From positions 5,022,001 to 5,086,000 of the forward strand of contig NZ_JAMYWY010000001.1 of assembly GCF_024159265.1 (NCBI RefSeq): a stretch of 64,000 nt of DNA, given 5' to 3'. Source of the stretch: Paenibacillus sp. 1781tsa1. Its GTDB lineage: Bacteria > Bacillota > Bacilli > Paenibacillales > Paenibacillaceae. This document shows positions 1 to 8,774 of this stretch, piece after piece (position 1 is the first letter of the stretch; each line of letters opens with the position of its first letter). Under the pieces are notes generated by a model, which saw nothing but the letters and a program-made list of their open reading frames with translations, did no database searches and was not told the DNA's origin. Both the position numbers and the translations under genes were made by a program.

Positions 1-1497
1 TATGAAGGTTCAGTAGTATCCACGAAATTGAAAATTTCGGGTGTGGACGTCTTTTCAACTGGTGAATTCATCGACAGTCCGGAACACACCGTCATTTCAC
101 ACAAAGACGACTGGAAACGGACCTACAAAAAAATTCTGCTCCGCGATAATAAAATGGTCGGTGCCGTTCTCTTCGGTGACATTACGGATTCTGCCGAATT
201 GCAGAAACTGATCAAACAACAGACTAAAATGACCGAAGAATTGTATAGCTCACTCATGGGGACAGGCTGCGGCGGTCATAAGAAAACCACCTCTGTAGAA
301 ACGATGGCGGAAGACGAGATTGTCTGTGGATGTAACGGTGTAACTAAAGGCACAATTGTCGATGTCATCACGAACCAAGGACTTACCAGCGTAGATGAAA
401 TCAAAGCCTGTACGGGTGCAACCCGCTCTTGCGGGGGATGTAAACCTGTTGTGGAACAGATTCTGCAATATGTACTTGGTGATAACTTCAGCAGTGGAGC
501 CAAACAGGGCATATGCGGATGTACTTCCATGGGACGGGATGAGATTGTAGCCGAGATTCGTGCAAAGGGATTGCAAACGACCAAAGAAGTCATGAATGTA
601 CTGGGTTGGAGTCAGCCTGAGGGTTGTTCGAAGTGTCGCCCGGCAATCAACTATTATCTTGGCATGATTGCACCAGACACACATGAAGATGAGAAGGAAT
701 CCCGTTTTGTTAACGAACGCATGAACGCAAATATTCAAAAAGATGGGACCTATACGGTTGTACCTCGGATGTATGGCGGGGTGACTACACCAGCGGATCT
801 CAAACGCATTGCTGACGTTTCAGTCAAATATGATGTTAAAGCAGTTAAAGTTACCGGCGGTCAGCGCCTCGACTTGATTGGTGTCAAAAAAGAAGATCTG
901 ACTAAAGTGTGGGCTGAACTGGATATGCCTTCAGGTTATGCATACGCCAAATCGCTGCGTACGGTCAAAACATGTGTCGGCTCCCAATTCTGCCGATTCG
1001 GTACACAGGATTCCATGGCAATGGGCGCTCGCATCGAACGTAAATTTGAACGCCTCGATCTGCCAGCCAAGTTTAAATATGCCGTCAACGGTTGTCCACG
1101 GAACTGTGCAGAGGCATGTACCAAAGATATCGGTATTGTTGGTAACGACGGAGGCTGGGAAATCTTCATCGGTGGTAACGGCGGTATTAAAGCAAGACTG
1201 GCTGATTCCCTATGCAAAGTGAAAACGGATGAAGAGTTGATTGAATTGTGTGGAGCGATCATGCAATATTACCGCGAGACAGGTAACTACCTGGAACGGA
1301 CTTCGGAGTGGGTGGAACGCATGGGTCTGGAGCATATTCGTTCGGTTGTCGTGGATAACCTTGAGGAACGCAAAGCATTGATGCAGCGGATTGAATTCGC
1401 ACTTGAGCATGTGGAAGAACCTTGGCAAAAAGCGATTCGCAATGAGGAAGGCCAAAGTAAAATGTTCCATGGTATCGAAGTGTCGGCTCGTCCATAA
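1..1497 (+). CDS. nirB: Nitrite reductase [NAD(P)H] large subunit, C-terminal part (5' end outside window)
   Basis: Cytoplasmic assimilatory reduction of nitrite to ammonium. The frame is open from base 1 and reads YEGSVVSTKLK before the first possible TTG start at base 28, so this is the C-terminal part of a longer protein; the FAD/NAD(P)H module lies upstream. Visible are two BFD-like [2Fe-2S] segments (CGCNGVTKG...CGGC and CGCTSMGRD...GCSKC), then the sulfite/nitrite reductase ferredoxin-like half domain, then the siroheme-[4Fe-4S] motifs TCVGSQFC (C-x5-C) and NGCPRNC (C-x3-C). All four cluster Cys are present, so the enzyme should be active. nirD follows after 55 bp and a nitrite channel after that, so this is one operon. 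Family assignment is secure; the preferred nicotinamide cannot be read here. Confidence 0.96.
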   Translation, partial: YEGSVVSTKLKISGVDVFSTGEFIDSPEHTVISHKDDWKRTYKKILLRDNKMVGAVLFGDITDSAELQKLIKQQTKMTEELYSSLMGTGCGGHKKTTSVETMAEDEIVCGCNGVTKGTIVDVITNQGLTSVDEIKACTGATRSCGGCKPVVEQILQYVLGDNFSSGAKQGICGCTSMGRDEIVAEIRAKGLQTTKEVMNVLGWSQPEGCSKCRPAINYYLGMIAPDTHEDEKESRFVNERMNANIQKDGTYTVVPRMYGGVTTPADLKRIADVSVKYDVKAVKVTGGQRLDLIGVKKEDLTKVWAELDMPSGYAYAKSLRTVKTCVGSQFCRFGTQDSMAMGARIERKFERLDLPAKFKYAVNGCPRNCAEACTKDIGIVGNDGGWEIFIGGNGGIKARLADSLCKVKTDEELIELCGAIMQYYRETGNYLERTSEWVERMGLEHIRSVVVDNLEERKALMQRIEFALEHVEEPWQKAIRNEEGQSKMFHGIEVSARP

Positions 1498-1552
1498 GCA
1501 AGCTTGCAAGAATAATACTGGAGAATGTTAAATAGATAAGGAGTGGTTTAAG

Positions 1553-1879
1553 ATGACGACAAAACAATCAGCCACCTACTTCCCTGCCGGAGTAGTTGAA
1601 GAATTCCTGCCTCGAATCGGAAGAGTAGTTGAGATTCAGGACCGTCAGCTTGCTGTCTTTCGTGCATCGGATGGCACCATCTTCGCTGTGGATAATCACA
1701 ATCCCCACCCCAAGGGTGGGCCGCTTGCAGAAGGCATCGTGTCAGGACATTATCTGTACGATCCGCTGTATGATTGGAAAATTGACCTCACTACCGGTGT
1801 TGTGCAAGCACCGGACAATGGGCAAGTGCAGATGTATCCGGTGAAGGTAGAGAACGGCCAGGTCTGGATCGAAATATAG
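1553..1879 (+). CDS. nirD: Nitrite reductase [NAD(P)H] small subunit, Rieske-fold
   Basis: Small subunit of assimilatory nitrite reductase, 108 residues, the usual NirD length. The Rieske-type fold is recognisable (AVFRASDGTIFAVDN, then HPKGGPL, then YDPLYDWKIDL), but the positions that hold Cys in true Rieske proteins are not Cys: NHNPHPKGG replaces CPHKGG and YDPLYDW replaces CPLHGW. This loss of cluster ligands is normal for NirD, so the protein is a structural partner rather than an electron carrier. The ATG at 1553 has an AAGGAG ribosome binding site 10 bases upstream. It sits between nirB and the nitrite channel on the same strand. Confidence 0.95.
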   Translation: MTTKQSATYFPAGVVEEFLPRIGRVVEIQDRQLAVFRASDGTIFAVDNHNPHPKGGPLAEGIVSGHYLYDPLYDWKIDLTTGVVQAPDNGQVQMYPVKVENGQVWIEI

Positions 1880-1926
1880 CTCCATTGAAACGTTCATAGA
1901 TTGATGCAAATAATGGGGGAACCGTG

Positions 1927-2709
1927 ATGTATACACCAAGTGTTGAGGGAATTATTGAAGCTGCGGTTAAAAAACGGGATCAGATGAACTCCAATCTTTC
2001 ACGCTACATGGTTGCCGCCTTAATGGCGGGTGCCTATGTAGGACTTGGCATCGTATTGATCTTCAGTATTGGTGCTCCGCTCCTTGCGGCGCAGTCACCA
2101 CTGCAAACCATGTTGATGGGCATGTCCTTCGGACTCGCCCTCACGCTGGTCATCTTTGCAGGATCGGAACTATTTACAGGCAACAACATGTTTTTCACCA
2201 TGAGCACGCTCGCAGGCCGGACCACAGTTAAAGATACACTGAAAAACTGGGGACTCGTCTTTCTCGGCAACTTGTTAGGAGCGATCCTGCTCAGCCTGCT
2301 TATTGTAGGCAGCGGCCTGTTCAAAACGGCTGCGCCTGAACATCTGTTATTCGTCGCTTCAGCCAAAAAGATGGCCGCCCCCGTATCGGAGTTGTTCTTC
2401 CGCGGCATTCTCTGTAACTGGCTCGTCTGTCTGGCGATCTGGATGGCTGCTCGCACGAAAGAGGATATCGCCAAAATTGCGCTCATCTGGTGGTGTCTGT
2501 ACGCCTTTATTGCAAGTGGGTATGAGCACAGTGTTGCCAATATGACTTTGCTGTCCTTGTCTTGGCTGTTGCCAAACCACCCGGATACCATTACACTGGC
2601 AGGCTGGTTCCACAACATGGTTCCGGTAACGCTTGGTAATATCATCGGTGGTGCCCTCTTTGTCGGAATGGCTTACTGGTATACTTCACCGGTACGTAAA
2701 AAATCATAA
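1927..2709 (+). CDS. nirC: Formate/nitrite transporter (FNT) family channel, NirC-like
   Basis: Integral membrane channel of the FNT family, 260 residues, with about six hydrophobic helices. Family hallmarks seen are the N-terminal amphipathic region, AALMAGAYVGLGIV, the FAGSELFTGNN loop of helix 2-3, GILCNWLVCLAIWMA, and YEHSVANMTLL near helix 5. FNT proteins pass formate or nitrite; its place behind nirB and nirD makes nitrite the likely substrate. A GTG at 1924 and an ATG at 1927 are both possible; GGGGGA at 1915-1920 is only 3 bases from the GTG but 6 from the ATG, so the ATG is preferred. A terminator follows, closing the operon. Confidence 0.93.
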   Translation: MYTPSVEGIIEAAVKKRDQMNSNLSRYMVAALMAGAYVGLGIVLIFSIGAPLLAAQSPLQTMLMGMSFGLALTLVIFAGSELFTGNNMFFTMSTLAGRTTVKDTLKNWGLVFLGNLLGAILLSLLIVGSGLFKTAAPEHLLFVASAKKMAAPVSELFFRGILCNWLVCLAIWMAARTKEDIAKIALIWWCLYAFIASGYEHSVANMTLLSLSWLLPNHPDTITLAGWFHNMVPVTLGNIIGGALFVGMAYWYTSPVRKKS

Positions 2710-2762
2710 TTCTTCATTCAACAGCAACTATGTAGCGCCAGGTAACACAACATCTACACATT

Positions 2763-2815
2763 AAAGCCACGATGGATGCCGAACTTACGTTCAGTCACAC
2801 ACATCGTGGCTTTTT
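2763..2815 (+). terminator. Rho-independent terminator after the nitrite operon
   Basis: AAGCCACGATG pairs with CATCGTGGCTT across a 26-base loop and is followed by TTTTT. It lies 54 bp after the channel gene. The rest of 2710-2997 shows no other clear signal. Confidence 0.8.
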
Positions 2816-2997
2816 ATGGTTTATCGATAAGCTGCGTACTCTCTCGAATGGTTCCCTTTCATCCTCTCATCCTTCTATAGAGAATTAAAATTCATTTTAC
2901 CTTCGTCGCTATCCGCGTTAATCCACAGTTGACATAACTGGTGTATAGTCGATGGATACTCACACCTATACTCAATCAGCAAAGGATGATCGCTTAT

Positions 2998-3627
2998 ATG
3001 GGAATCCATACGTACTTCAGGTCATTGAATGATCTTGAACGTATTATTCGTACACCTGGCAAATTCAAATTCGAAGAACACAGCGTCTCCGCTCATTCTT
3101 GGAAAGTGGTACAGTACGCCAAAACACTTGCAGATATTGAGGAGCAGCATGGAGTCACCGTGGATTGGAAGAAGTTATACGAGATCACCAGCAGCCATGA
3201 TTATGGCGAAATCTTCATTGGAGATATCAAAACGCCGGTCAAACACTATTCACTGGAACTGCGTTCGATGCTGCAAAAGGTAGAAGAAGGCATGGTTGAG
3301 CATTTTATCAATGAAAATATTCCTGAAGAGTTCCAGCCTATTTTCCGCAGACAGTTGCGTGAGGGCAAAGACCAATCGGTCGAAGGACTGATTCTGGAAG
3401 TCGCAGACAAGATGGATCAGGTATACGAAGCCTTTGCCGAACTCCAACGTGGAAATACGGAAAAAGAATTTATCGTCATGTACCGTTATGCCTTGGTCAA
3501 AATCAAAAATATCGACCTCCACTGTGTGCAGTATTTCCTGGAACAGATTCTCCCCGACATGATCGATGAAGGTATTCGCTCCCCGTTTGATATTCGCAAA
3601 ATAACCGAAGAAGCTCTTGCCCAGTAA
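2998..3627 (+). CDS. HD-domain phosphohydrolase, YfbR-like (5'-deoxynucleotidase family)
   Basis: Metal-dependent HD-domain hydrolase of 209 residues. The metal-binding pattern is visible: EHSVSAHSWKV (first His), SSHDYGEIFIGDIKTPVK (the HD pair plus the GD.xTPVK stretch typical of YfbR-like 5'-nucleotidases), and EVADKMDQ (distal Asp). YfbR-like enzymes dephosphorylate deoxynucleoside monophosphates; substrate here is inferred. The open frame begins at 2941, but AAAGGA at 2981-2986 is suitably placed before the ATG at 2998 and the family starts near this Met. The stop codon abuts the stop of the convergent yesN-like gene with no base between them. Confidence 0.82.
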   Translation: MGIHTYFRSLNDLERIIRTPGKFKFEEHSVSAHSWKVVQYAKTLADIEEQHGVTVDWKKLYEITSSHDYGEIFIGDIKTPVKHYSLELRSMLQKVEEGMVEHFINENIPEEFQPIFRRQLREGKDQSVEGLILEVADKMDQVYEAFAELQRGNTEKEFIVMYRYALVKIKNIDLHCVQYFLEQILPDMIDEGIRSPFDIRKITEEALAQ

Positions 3628-4437
3628 TCAGCTCAAGTCAACATGGTTCTCATCATCCATGGACAGGGCTTTTTTTCGTTCCTGCAATTGCAGTCGGTAC
3701 TCGCTAGGGTACATGCCCGTTTTGTTTTTGAAGATCCGGCTGAAATAGTGGGAGTCGCTATACCCCACAGCTCCACCAATCGTCTTGATATCCATATTCT
3801 CATGGGTGACGAGCATGCGCTTCGCTTCATTAATCCGCAGACCTGTCATATATTTCAGCGGAGTCTCCCCCGTTACTTTCTTAAAACACTTTCCTAGATA
3901 GTCCACACTAAAATGCATCTGTCCCGCCATGTCCTGGAGTGTAATCTCATGCATGTAATTCTGCTTCAAATACAGCTTAACGGCCTCTGCAATGTCCTCT
4001 GGCTTCACCTGCTCATCCAGCACGGCACTAACATGGGCAAGCGAATCCACAGCACTCCCAAGCTTTAATTCCATCGCATCCAGCAGTGTGCGAAGCTGTT
4101 CTTCCGATAATGGTTTGAGCAGATAATCCTCCACCTTGTAACTGATCGCCTGCCGTGCATATTCAAATTCATGATAACCGCTTAGTATGACAATTTTCAC
4201 ATGCGGATAGGCAAAGTACAGATGTTTGGCAAGTTCCAATCCATTCATTACTGGCATCTGTATATCCGTTATAACCAGATCAGGTACGGAATGTTCAATG
4301 AGCTGTAACGCTTCCTGACCATTCCTCGCTTCACCAATCACCTCGAACCGGGTGTCCAGCTCTCTGAATTTGCGCGAGACATTCCGGCGAATTAGGGCCT
4401 CATCTTCCACAATAATCGTCCTATATTTGATTGTCAT
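3628..4437 (-). CDS. Response regulator with AraC-type DNA-binding domain, YesN-like
   Basis: Transcription factor of a two-component pair, 269 residues. The receiver domain occupies residues 1-125 with the acidic pocket near VEDEALI, the phospho-acceptor Asp in VITDIQMP, and the conserved Lys in YLLKPLS. Two AraC helix-turn-helix motifs fill the C-terminus (DMAGQMHFSVDYLGKCFKKVTGETP and IGGAVGYSDSHYFSRIFKNKTGMYPSEYR). It starts 3 bp after the stop of the histidine kinase gene, so the two are translationally coupled. YesN-type regulators activate neighbouring carbohydrate uptake genes; the divergent ABC importer at 6.5 kb is the likely target. Confidence 0.93.
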   Translation of the reverse strand: MTIKYRTIIVEDEALIRRNVSRKFRELDTRFEVIGEARNGQEALQLIEHSVPDLVITDIQMPVMNGLELAKHLYFAYPHVKIVILSGYHEFEYARQAISYKVEDYLLKPLSEEQLRTLLDAMELKLGSAVDSLAHVSAVLDEQVKPEDIAEAVKLYLKQNYMHEITLQDMAGQMHFSVDYLGKCFKKVTGETPLKYMTGLRINEAKRMLVTHENMDIKTIGGAVGYSDSHYFSRIFKNKTGMYPSEYRLQLQERKKALSMDDENHVDLS

Positions 4438-4440
4438 GGG

Positions 4441-6318
4441 TTAGTCATGCTCCTTTCCAATGGAACCACCTATGGTAATCTGGACACCGCCGGAAGGCTT
4501 GTTCGTAATCTGCATGCGGGCTGCCGGGCCATACCATAATTTCAATCGGACCCATATATTTTTGAGACCCATCCCGTTAATTTCGAGGTCAGGCATACGC
4601 TCCCACTCCTGCGATTGTTCGATGTAATGCATGATCTTGGCAAGTGCCTCGGGTTCCATGCCAGGCCCGTTGTCTTCCACATGGATCTGCCAGGTCTGCT
4701 GTACCGCATCCATATCTCCAGTAATATTCAGTTTCCACGGAGGGGTATCACCCAGTCCATATTTCATGGCATTTTCAAGTAGTGGTTGTACCATCAGCAT
4801 CGGAACCTGGATATGCTGCATCTCTTCCGGAATATGAAACTCGTAGTGCAGATCATCTTCAAACCGAATCTTCATACACTCCAGATATCGCTCACAATAA
4901 TCCAGTTCTTGAGACAGTGGAACCCCGTTTTTGCCGGGAGTAGAGATATAACGAAGCATGGACGCGATATGACCACAGAACGCAACAATCTGCTCATTCA
5001 TGCCTTCCTCCGCCATGATGCTAATGTTCGTGATGTTGTTGTAGAGAAAATGCGGGTTCATCTGGGACTGAAGCGCGAGTAATCTCGCCTCTGTCTCCTG
5101 GGATTTCATCGCCAGTCTATCCTGAAAAGATTGCACGAGCTGCTGATTCAACCGAATAAATGTATCATTCAGTTCATCCATCTCCCGGATGGAACCCGGA
5201 TGCTCCAGCTTGAACAAATGCGCCGAATCCTGGCCTGATACCAGATCGTTCTCACCCGTTTTCTGAATAATGCGCTGCAACCGATGCAGCGGCAAAGTGA
5301 CCCTTTTGGAAATCAGATACGAGAGAACCAGAATCAGCATTAACGTAGCTAACGTAGCACCGATAAACATCACAGCCATCCGGTTGAGACTCGCGAAAAG
5401 GGACTGTTTGGACTGCATGACAACAACGGTCCATCCTGTCTCCTGTGACGTCATGTACGTCATCATTTGTTTGGAATGATTCAAAGGGTCGGTGATCTCC
5501 TGCATCGTATCCGGTGGAAATGAAAGATTCTGAATCAAGTCCACATCATCGAAGTGGGCTGCCTGAGAATCTTCACCATCCGGTGAAAGTGGATACAGCC
5601 GTGTATTTTGCTCATCCATCACATAGATGCGAAGATTCTCGTTACTCGCCTGCAAATCATTCAAATGCTGGAACAGGGTTCCGGCATCCTGCAAAATTTC
5701 AACGACGCCCTGACTAACATAATTACCATCTTTGTATACCCGGGTAAGGGAAATGTAGGGTTGATCTGACTTCCCCTGACCTGTTGGCATGGGCAATGCT
5801 CCCCCCTGTAACAATTGGATCACCCGCCAGCCACTCCGCTCCCAGGTTTCCTTGTACCACGGTCGCTGAGTCAGGTCCACCGACAGCTGACCATTGAATG
5901 CACCGGCTCCAAGCATCTTGCCGTTCACATCATAGATATTGGCCTGCTTGGCTGTATTGGAGCTGCTGATAATCGCCAGAATGACATCAATTAGTGTGGT
6001 TGTATCCTTATACAATGCCGGATCACTCGTAAGTGTCTGCTCACTCTCTTCCGCTGGTGCCAAGTAGTGACTAAAGTGTTCTTTGACCAGATTGGAGTAC
6101 ACAATATTCATGGAAAAGTTGTTCATTTTTACGACTTCCTGATCCAGATTACTGACGATTGATACCCCCAGTTGTCTCTGCTGTTCTTCACTTCGATGAC
6201 GGATGTCACTCGCCAGAAAAACGTACAGCAGTCCTGCCACAATGAGCGAAAAGACAATAAATACCGCAGAGTAATAGGCAAACAGACTTTGCTGAAGCGT
6301 TCCAAATCGATACCGCAA
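4441..6318 (-). CDS. Sensor histidine kinase, YesM-like
   Basis: Membrane sensor kinase of about 625 residues. There is one N-terminal membrane helix (SAVFIVFSLIVAGLLYVFLA), a large extracytoplasmic sensor domain, a second helix near residue 315 (FIGATLATLMLILVLSYLIS), a HAMP linker, the His_kinase motif LQSQMNPHFLYNNI carrying the phosphorylated His, and an HATPase domain with ENAMKYG and EDNGPGM. The longest frame starts with GTG at 6354 without a ribosome binding site; GAGGTG lies 8 bases before a TTG at 6318, which also matches where YesM proteins begin (RYRFGTLQQSLF), so 6318 is preferred with moderate certainty. Pairs with the downstream yesN-like gene. Confidence 0.88.
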   Translation of the reverse strand: MRYRFGTLQQSLFAYYSAVFIVFSLIVAGLLYVFLASDIRHRSEEQQRQLGVSIVSNLDQEVVKMNNFSMNIVYSNLVKEHFSHYLAPAEESEQTLTSDPALYKDTTTLIDVILAIISSSNTAKQANIYDVNGKMLGAGAFNGQLSVDLTQRPWYKETWERSGWRVIQLLQGGALPMPTGQGKSDQPYISLTRVYKDGNYVSQGVVEILQDAGTLFQHLNDLQASNENLRIYVMDEQNTRLYPLSPDGEDSQAAHFDDVDLIQNLSFPPDTMQEITDPLNHSKQMMTYMTSQETGWTVVVMQSKQSLFASLNRMAVMFIGATLATLMLILVLSYLISKRVTLPLHRLQRIIQKTGENDLVSGQDSAHLFKLEHPGSIREMDELNDTFIRLNQQLVQSFQDRLAMKSQETEARLLALQSQMNPHFLYNNITNISIMAEEGMNEQIVAFCGHIASMLRYISTPGKNGVPLSQELDYCERYLECMKIRFEDDLHYEFHIPEEMQHIQVPMLMVQPLLENAMKYGLGDTPPWKLNITGDMDAVQQTWQIHVEDNGPGMEPEALAKIMHYIEQSQEWERMPDLEINGMGLKNIWVRLKLWYGPAARMQITNKPSGGVQITIGGSIGKEHD

Positions 6319-6446
6319 TTCCCACACACCTCGTCCTATGATGATATCTGTCACACCATTCGAAAATGTCCACCCAACAAAACGTTTTTGTCTATTGAGC
6401 GTATTCGCTGTTCACAGTAAAGTTATCCACATAAGAATACGCTTAC

Positions 6447-6460
6447 ATAAAGCGTTTCGG
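6447..6460. promoter_or_regulatory. Candidate CcpA (cre) site
   Basis: The core AAAGCGTTT matches the centre of the catabolite-responsive element consensus (TGAAAGCGTTTACA type), but the flanks match poorly. It lies 39 bases upstream of the sugar-binding protein gene and on the promoter side of the divergent yesMN-like genes, a sensible place for glucose repression. Confidence 0.35.
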
Positions 6461-6498
6461 CAAGTGACAATTTTCTTTATATTCAGGGAGGTTCAATG

Positions 6499-7800
6499 AT
6501 GAGAAAACGATTTATATTTTCGCTTGCAAGTGTGCTCCTACTCTCCACTCTGTTGCTTGCCGGGTGCAACTCTGGGAAAAGTACGGAAGGTTCGGGTAAG
6601 GTTACACTTACATTTGGAACTAGCCAATCCGGTATTCCACGTACAGGCATCATGCAGACGATGGCCAAGGAATATGAGCAGGAGACCGGTGTCAAAATTG
6701 ACTTTCAGGTCGTACCTGACGCACAGTGGCGTGACCTGATCAAGGTGAAGCTGGCCTCTGGCGAAGCACCTGACATTTTCAATGTCGATGTGGACCCACT
6801 GAGTATGCCGGCTAACGTAAGACCGGAGGAAAATGCCATTGACCTGACCAATGAAGAATTTACAGGTCGGATGTCCGAAGAGATTTTGCCAACTGTCAGT
6901 CACAATGACAAGGTGTACGGGGTTTCTTTTGCGCCAACGAAAATCTGGTATGTGTACTATAACAAACGTATCTTCCAAGAGCTTGGTATAGAGCCTCCTA
7001 CATCCTATGCCGAATTCAAGGCGATCAGCCAGAAAATTAAGGATAAAGATATTATTCCATTCTATCAAGCACCCGCCAGCGGGTGGTATCAGGTGCTGCC
7101 TTTGTTCGAAACAGGGCCTAACTATGAGCAAACGGCAGCGGGAACCTACGAGAAACTAAACAACAATGAGATGAAAATCGCAGATATGACACAACTCAAG
7201 ACGGTCATTGAACAGTTGAAAGAATTTGCGGATCTCGGCTATTTCGGCAAAGACTTCTTGTCCAATACGGTAGAAGCGGGAATTGAAGCGTTTGGTCAGG
7301 AGAAAGCAGCGATGTTGCTGCGGGTTCCAGGGACGGAAAAAGAAGTCTCTGAAGCCTATCCAGCAATGAAAGATAATATGGGGTTCTTCGTGATGCCGTG
7401 GGGAGATAATCAGACGATTGGTGTGAATCCGGGCGGTTCAGCTGCGATGTTCGGTAACAAAAACAGTAAACATCCCGAAGAAGTGCTGAAATTCTTCCGC
7501 TGGATTACTGAGCATGATCATCTGCAACGTGTGTTTGATGAAGGTGAAGGTAACCTGACCATTTGCTGGCCGGAAATCGAACCAAAGCTGACACAGGATT
7601 ATATTGATTATGAGAAAAATCATGAAAAAGGTACGGTCATGCAGGCCGCTGTGAAATATATTGATCCACAATGGATGGATATTGGCAAAGACTTGTCGGG
7701 CATGTTCGCCGGAGCCATGACACCGGATCAGATTCTGCAAAACATTGATAAACGCCGTGCTGAACAAGCCAAAGTGCTGAAAGATGAGAAGTGGCAGTAA
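6499..7800 (+). CDS. Sugar ABC transporter substrate-binding lipoprotein
   Basis: Extracellular solute-binding protein family 1, 433 residues. The signal peptide ends in the lipobox LLLAGC (Cys becomes lipidated), so the protein is anchored on the outer face of the membrane. VTLTFGTSQSGIPR and FAPTKIWYVYYNKRIFQELGIEPP are typical of this class. Two ATG codons lie in tandem (6496, 6499); GGGAGG at 6486-6491 is 4 and 7 bases away respectively, so 6499 is preferred. Two permease genes follow; no ATPase gene is nearby, so a shared MsmX/UgpC-type ATPase elsewhere is expected, as in other YesMN-controlled importers. The ligand is probably an oligosaccharide but cannot be read from sequence. Confidence 0.92.
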   Translation: MRKRFIFSLASVLLLSTLLLAGCNSGKSTEGSGKVTLTFGTSQSGIPRTGIMQTMAKEYEQETGVKIDFQVVPDAQWRDLIKVKLASGEAPDIFNVDVDPLSMPANVRPEENAIDLTNEEFTGRMSEEILPTVSHNDKVYGVSFAPTKIWYVYYNKRIFQELGIEPPTSYAEFKAISQKIKDKDIIPFYQAPASGWYQVLPLFETGPNYEQTAAGTYEKLNNNEMKIADMTQLKTVIEQLKEFADLGYFGKDFLSNTVEAGIEAFGQEKAAMLLRVPGTEKEVSEAYPAMKDNMGFFVMPWGDNQTIGVNPGGSAAMFGNKNSKHPEEVLKFFRWITEHDHLQRVFDEGEGNLTICWPEIEPKLTQDYIDYEKNHEKGTVMQAAVKYIDPQWMDIGKDLSGMFAGAMTPDQILQNIDKRRAEQAKVLKDEKWQ

Positions 7801-7846
7801 TAGCGCATATTGCAGATAAACATAAATGCTGAACAGCGTTACATGC

Positions 7847-7864
7847 AGCGGGCATTTGCCCGCT
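7847..7864 (+). other. Intercistronic stem-loop after the binding-protein gene
   Basis: AGCGGGC-ATTT-GCCCGCT is a perfect 7-bp GC-rich hairpin, extendable by flanking ATG/CAT pairing. It lies between the binding-protein stop and the first permease and lacks a good T-run. Such hairpins often stabilise the upstream message so that more binding protein than permease is made. Confidence 0.6.
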
Positions 7865-7900
7865 CATGTATTTTGGCAGGAAGGAAAGGTGTTACGGATT

Positions 7901-8773
7901 ATGAATGCGAACAAAATCTATCCCTGGTATTTCTCATCTGGAGCGATTGTGTTATATCTGCTGTTTATCGTCGCTCCCGCCCTGCTGGGCATCTATTACT
8001 CCTTCACTGACTGGAACAGTTATAGTTCGGAGAAGAACTTTATCGGTCTGGAGCACTTCCGTACCATATTGGCGGGTGATCCAACCTATCTGCTTTTTAT
8101 CAAAAATACCGTTCTGTTCACCCTCGTTACGTCCATCGCCAAGACCGTTCTGGGCTTGTTTCTGGCTCTACTGTTGGTCAGCGGTGTAAAGGCCGCCAAT
8201 CTGCACCGGATGATCATTTTCTCCCCGCAGGTACTGTCGTTTCTGATTGTTGGGCTTGTGTTCAAAAGTCTGCTCGACCCCAACAACGGGTTCGTCAACG
8301 TAACCCTACGTTCTATGGGACTGGACGTTCTCGCCCAGAATTGGCTGGGCTCCCTGACCTGGGCCATGCCATCCATCATGGCAGTGGATACGTGGAAAGG
8401 CATGGGGTACATCATGGTGCTGTTCATCGCCGGACTGCTCGCGATTCCCCGCGATTATTACGAGGCAGCTTCCATTGATGGCGCCGGCTTTGGGCAGAAG
8501 CTGTTCCGAATTACCATTCCGATGCTGATGCCTACGATTACCATCGCCACGGTGCTTAATATTACGTATGGGCTGAGAGTATTCGATGCCGTATACGTGC
8601 TGACCAATGGTGGCCCCGGTAACGCGACAGATGTTATTAACACGGCGGTCTATTCCTCTTTTGCCAAAGGGTATTGGGGACTGGGAAGTGCGCTATCTAC
8701 CATTCTGTTTGTCATCATGGCGATCATCTCCTTCTTCATCATTCGTTTGATGAATCGAAAGGTGGAATACTAA
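7901..8773 (+). CDS. Sugar ABC transporter permease, UgpA/LplB-like
   Basis: Membrane permease of 290 residues with six predicted helices. The EAA loop that docks the ATPase is visible as YYEAASIDGAGFGQKLFRITIPML. The open frame begins at 7826, but AAGGAAAGG at 7881-7889 points to the ATG at 7901 (MNANKIYPWYF), which begins just before helix 1 as in related permeases. It follows the binding-protein gene and precedes the second permease by one base, so all three form one operon. Together the two permeases form the heterodimeric channel. Confidence 0.92.
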   Translation: MNANKIYPWYFSSGAIVLYLLFIVAPALLGIYYSFTDWNSYSSEKNFIGLEHFRTILAGDPTYLLFIKNTVLFTLVTSIAKTVLGLFLALLLVSGVKAANLHRMIIFSPQVLSFLIVGLVFKSLLDPNNGFVNVTLRSMGLDVLAQNWLGSLTWAMPSIMAVDTWKGMGYIMVLFIAGLLAIPRDYYEAASIDGAGFGQKLFRITIPMLMPTITIATVLNITYGLRVFDAVYVLTNGGPGNATDVINTAVYSSFAKGYWGLGSALSTILFVIMAIISFFIIRLMNRKVEY

Positions 8774-8774
8774 C

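Noticed and set aside
2034..2645. 203-codon minus-strand frame over the nitrite channel gene
   Set aside because: It lies wholly within nirC on the other strand, has no ribosome binding site and no recognisable domain.
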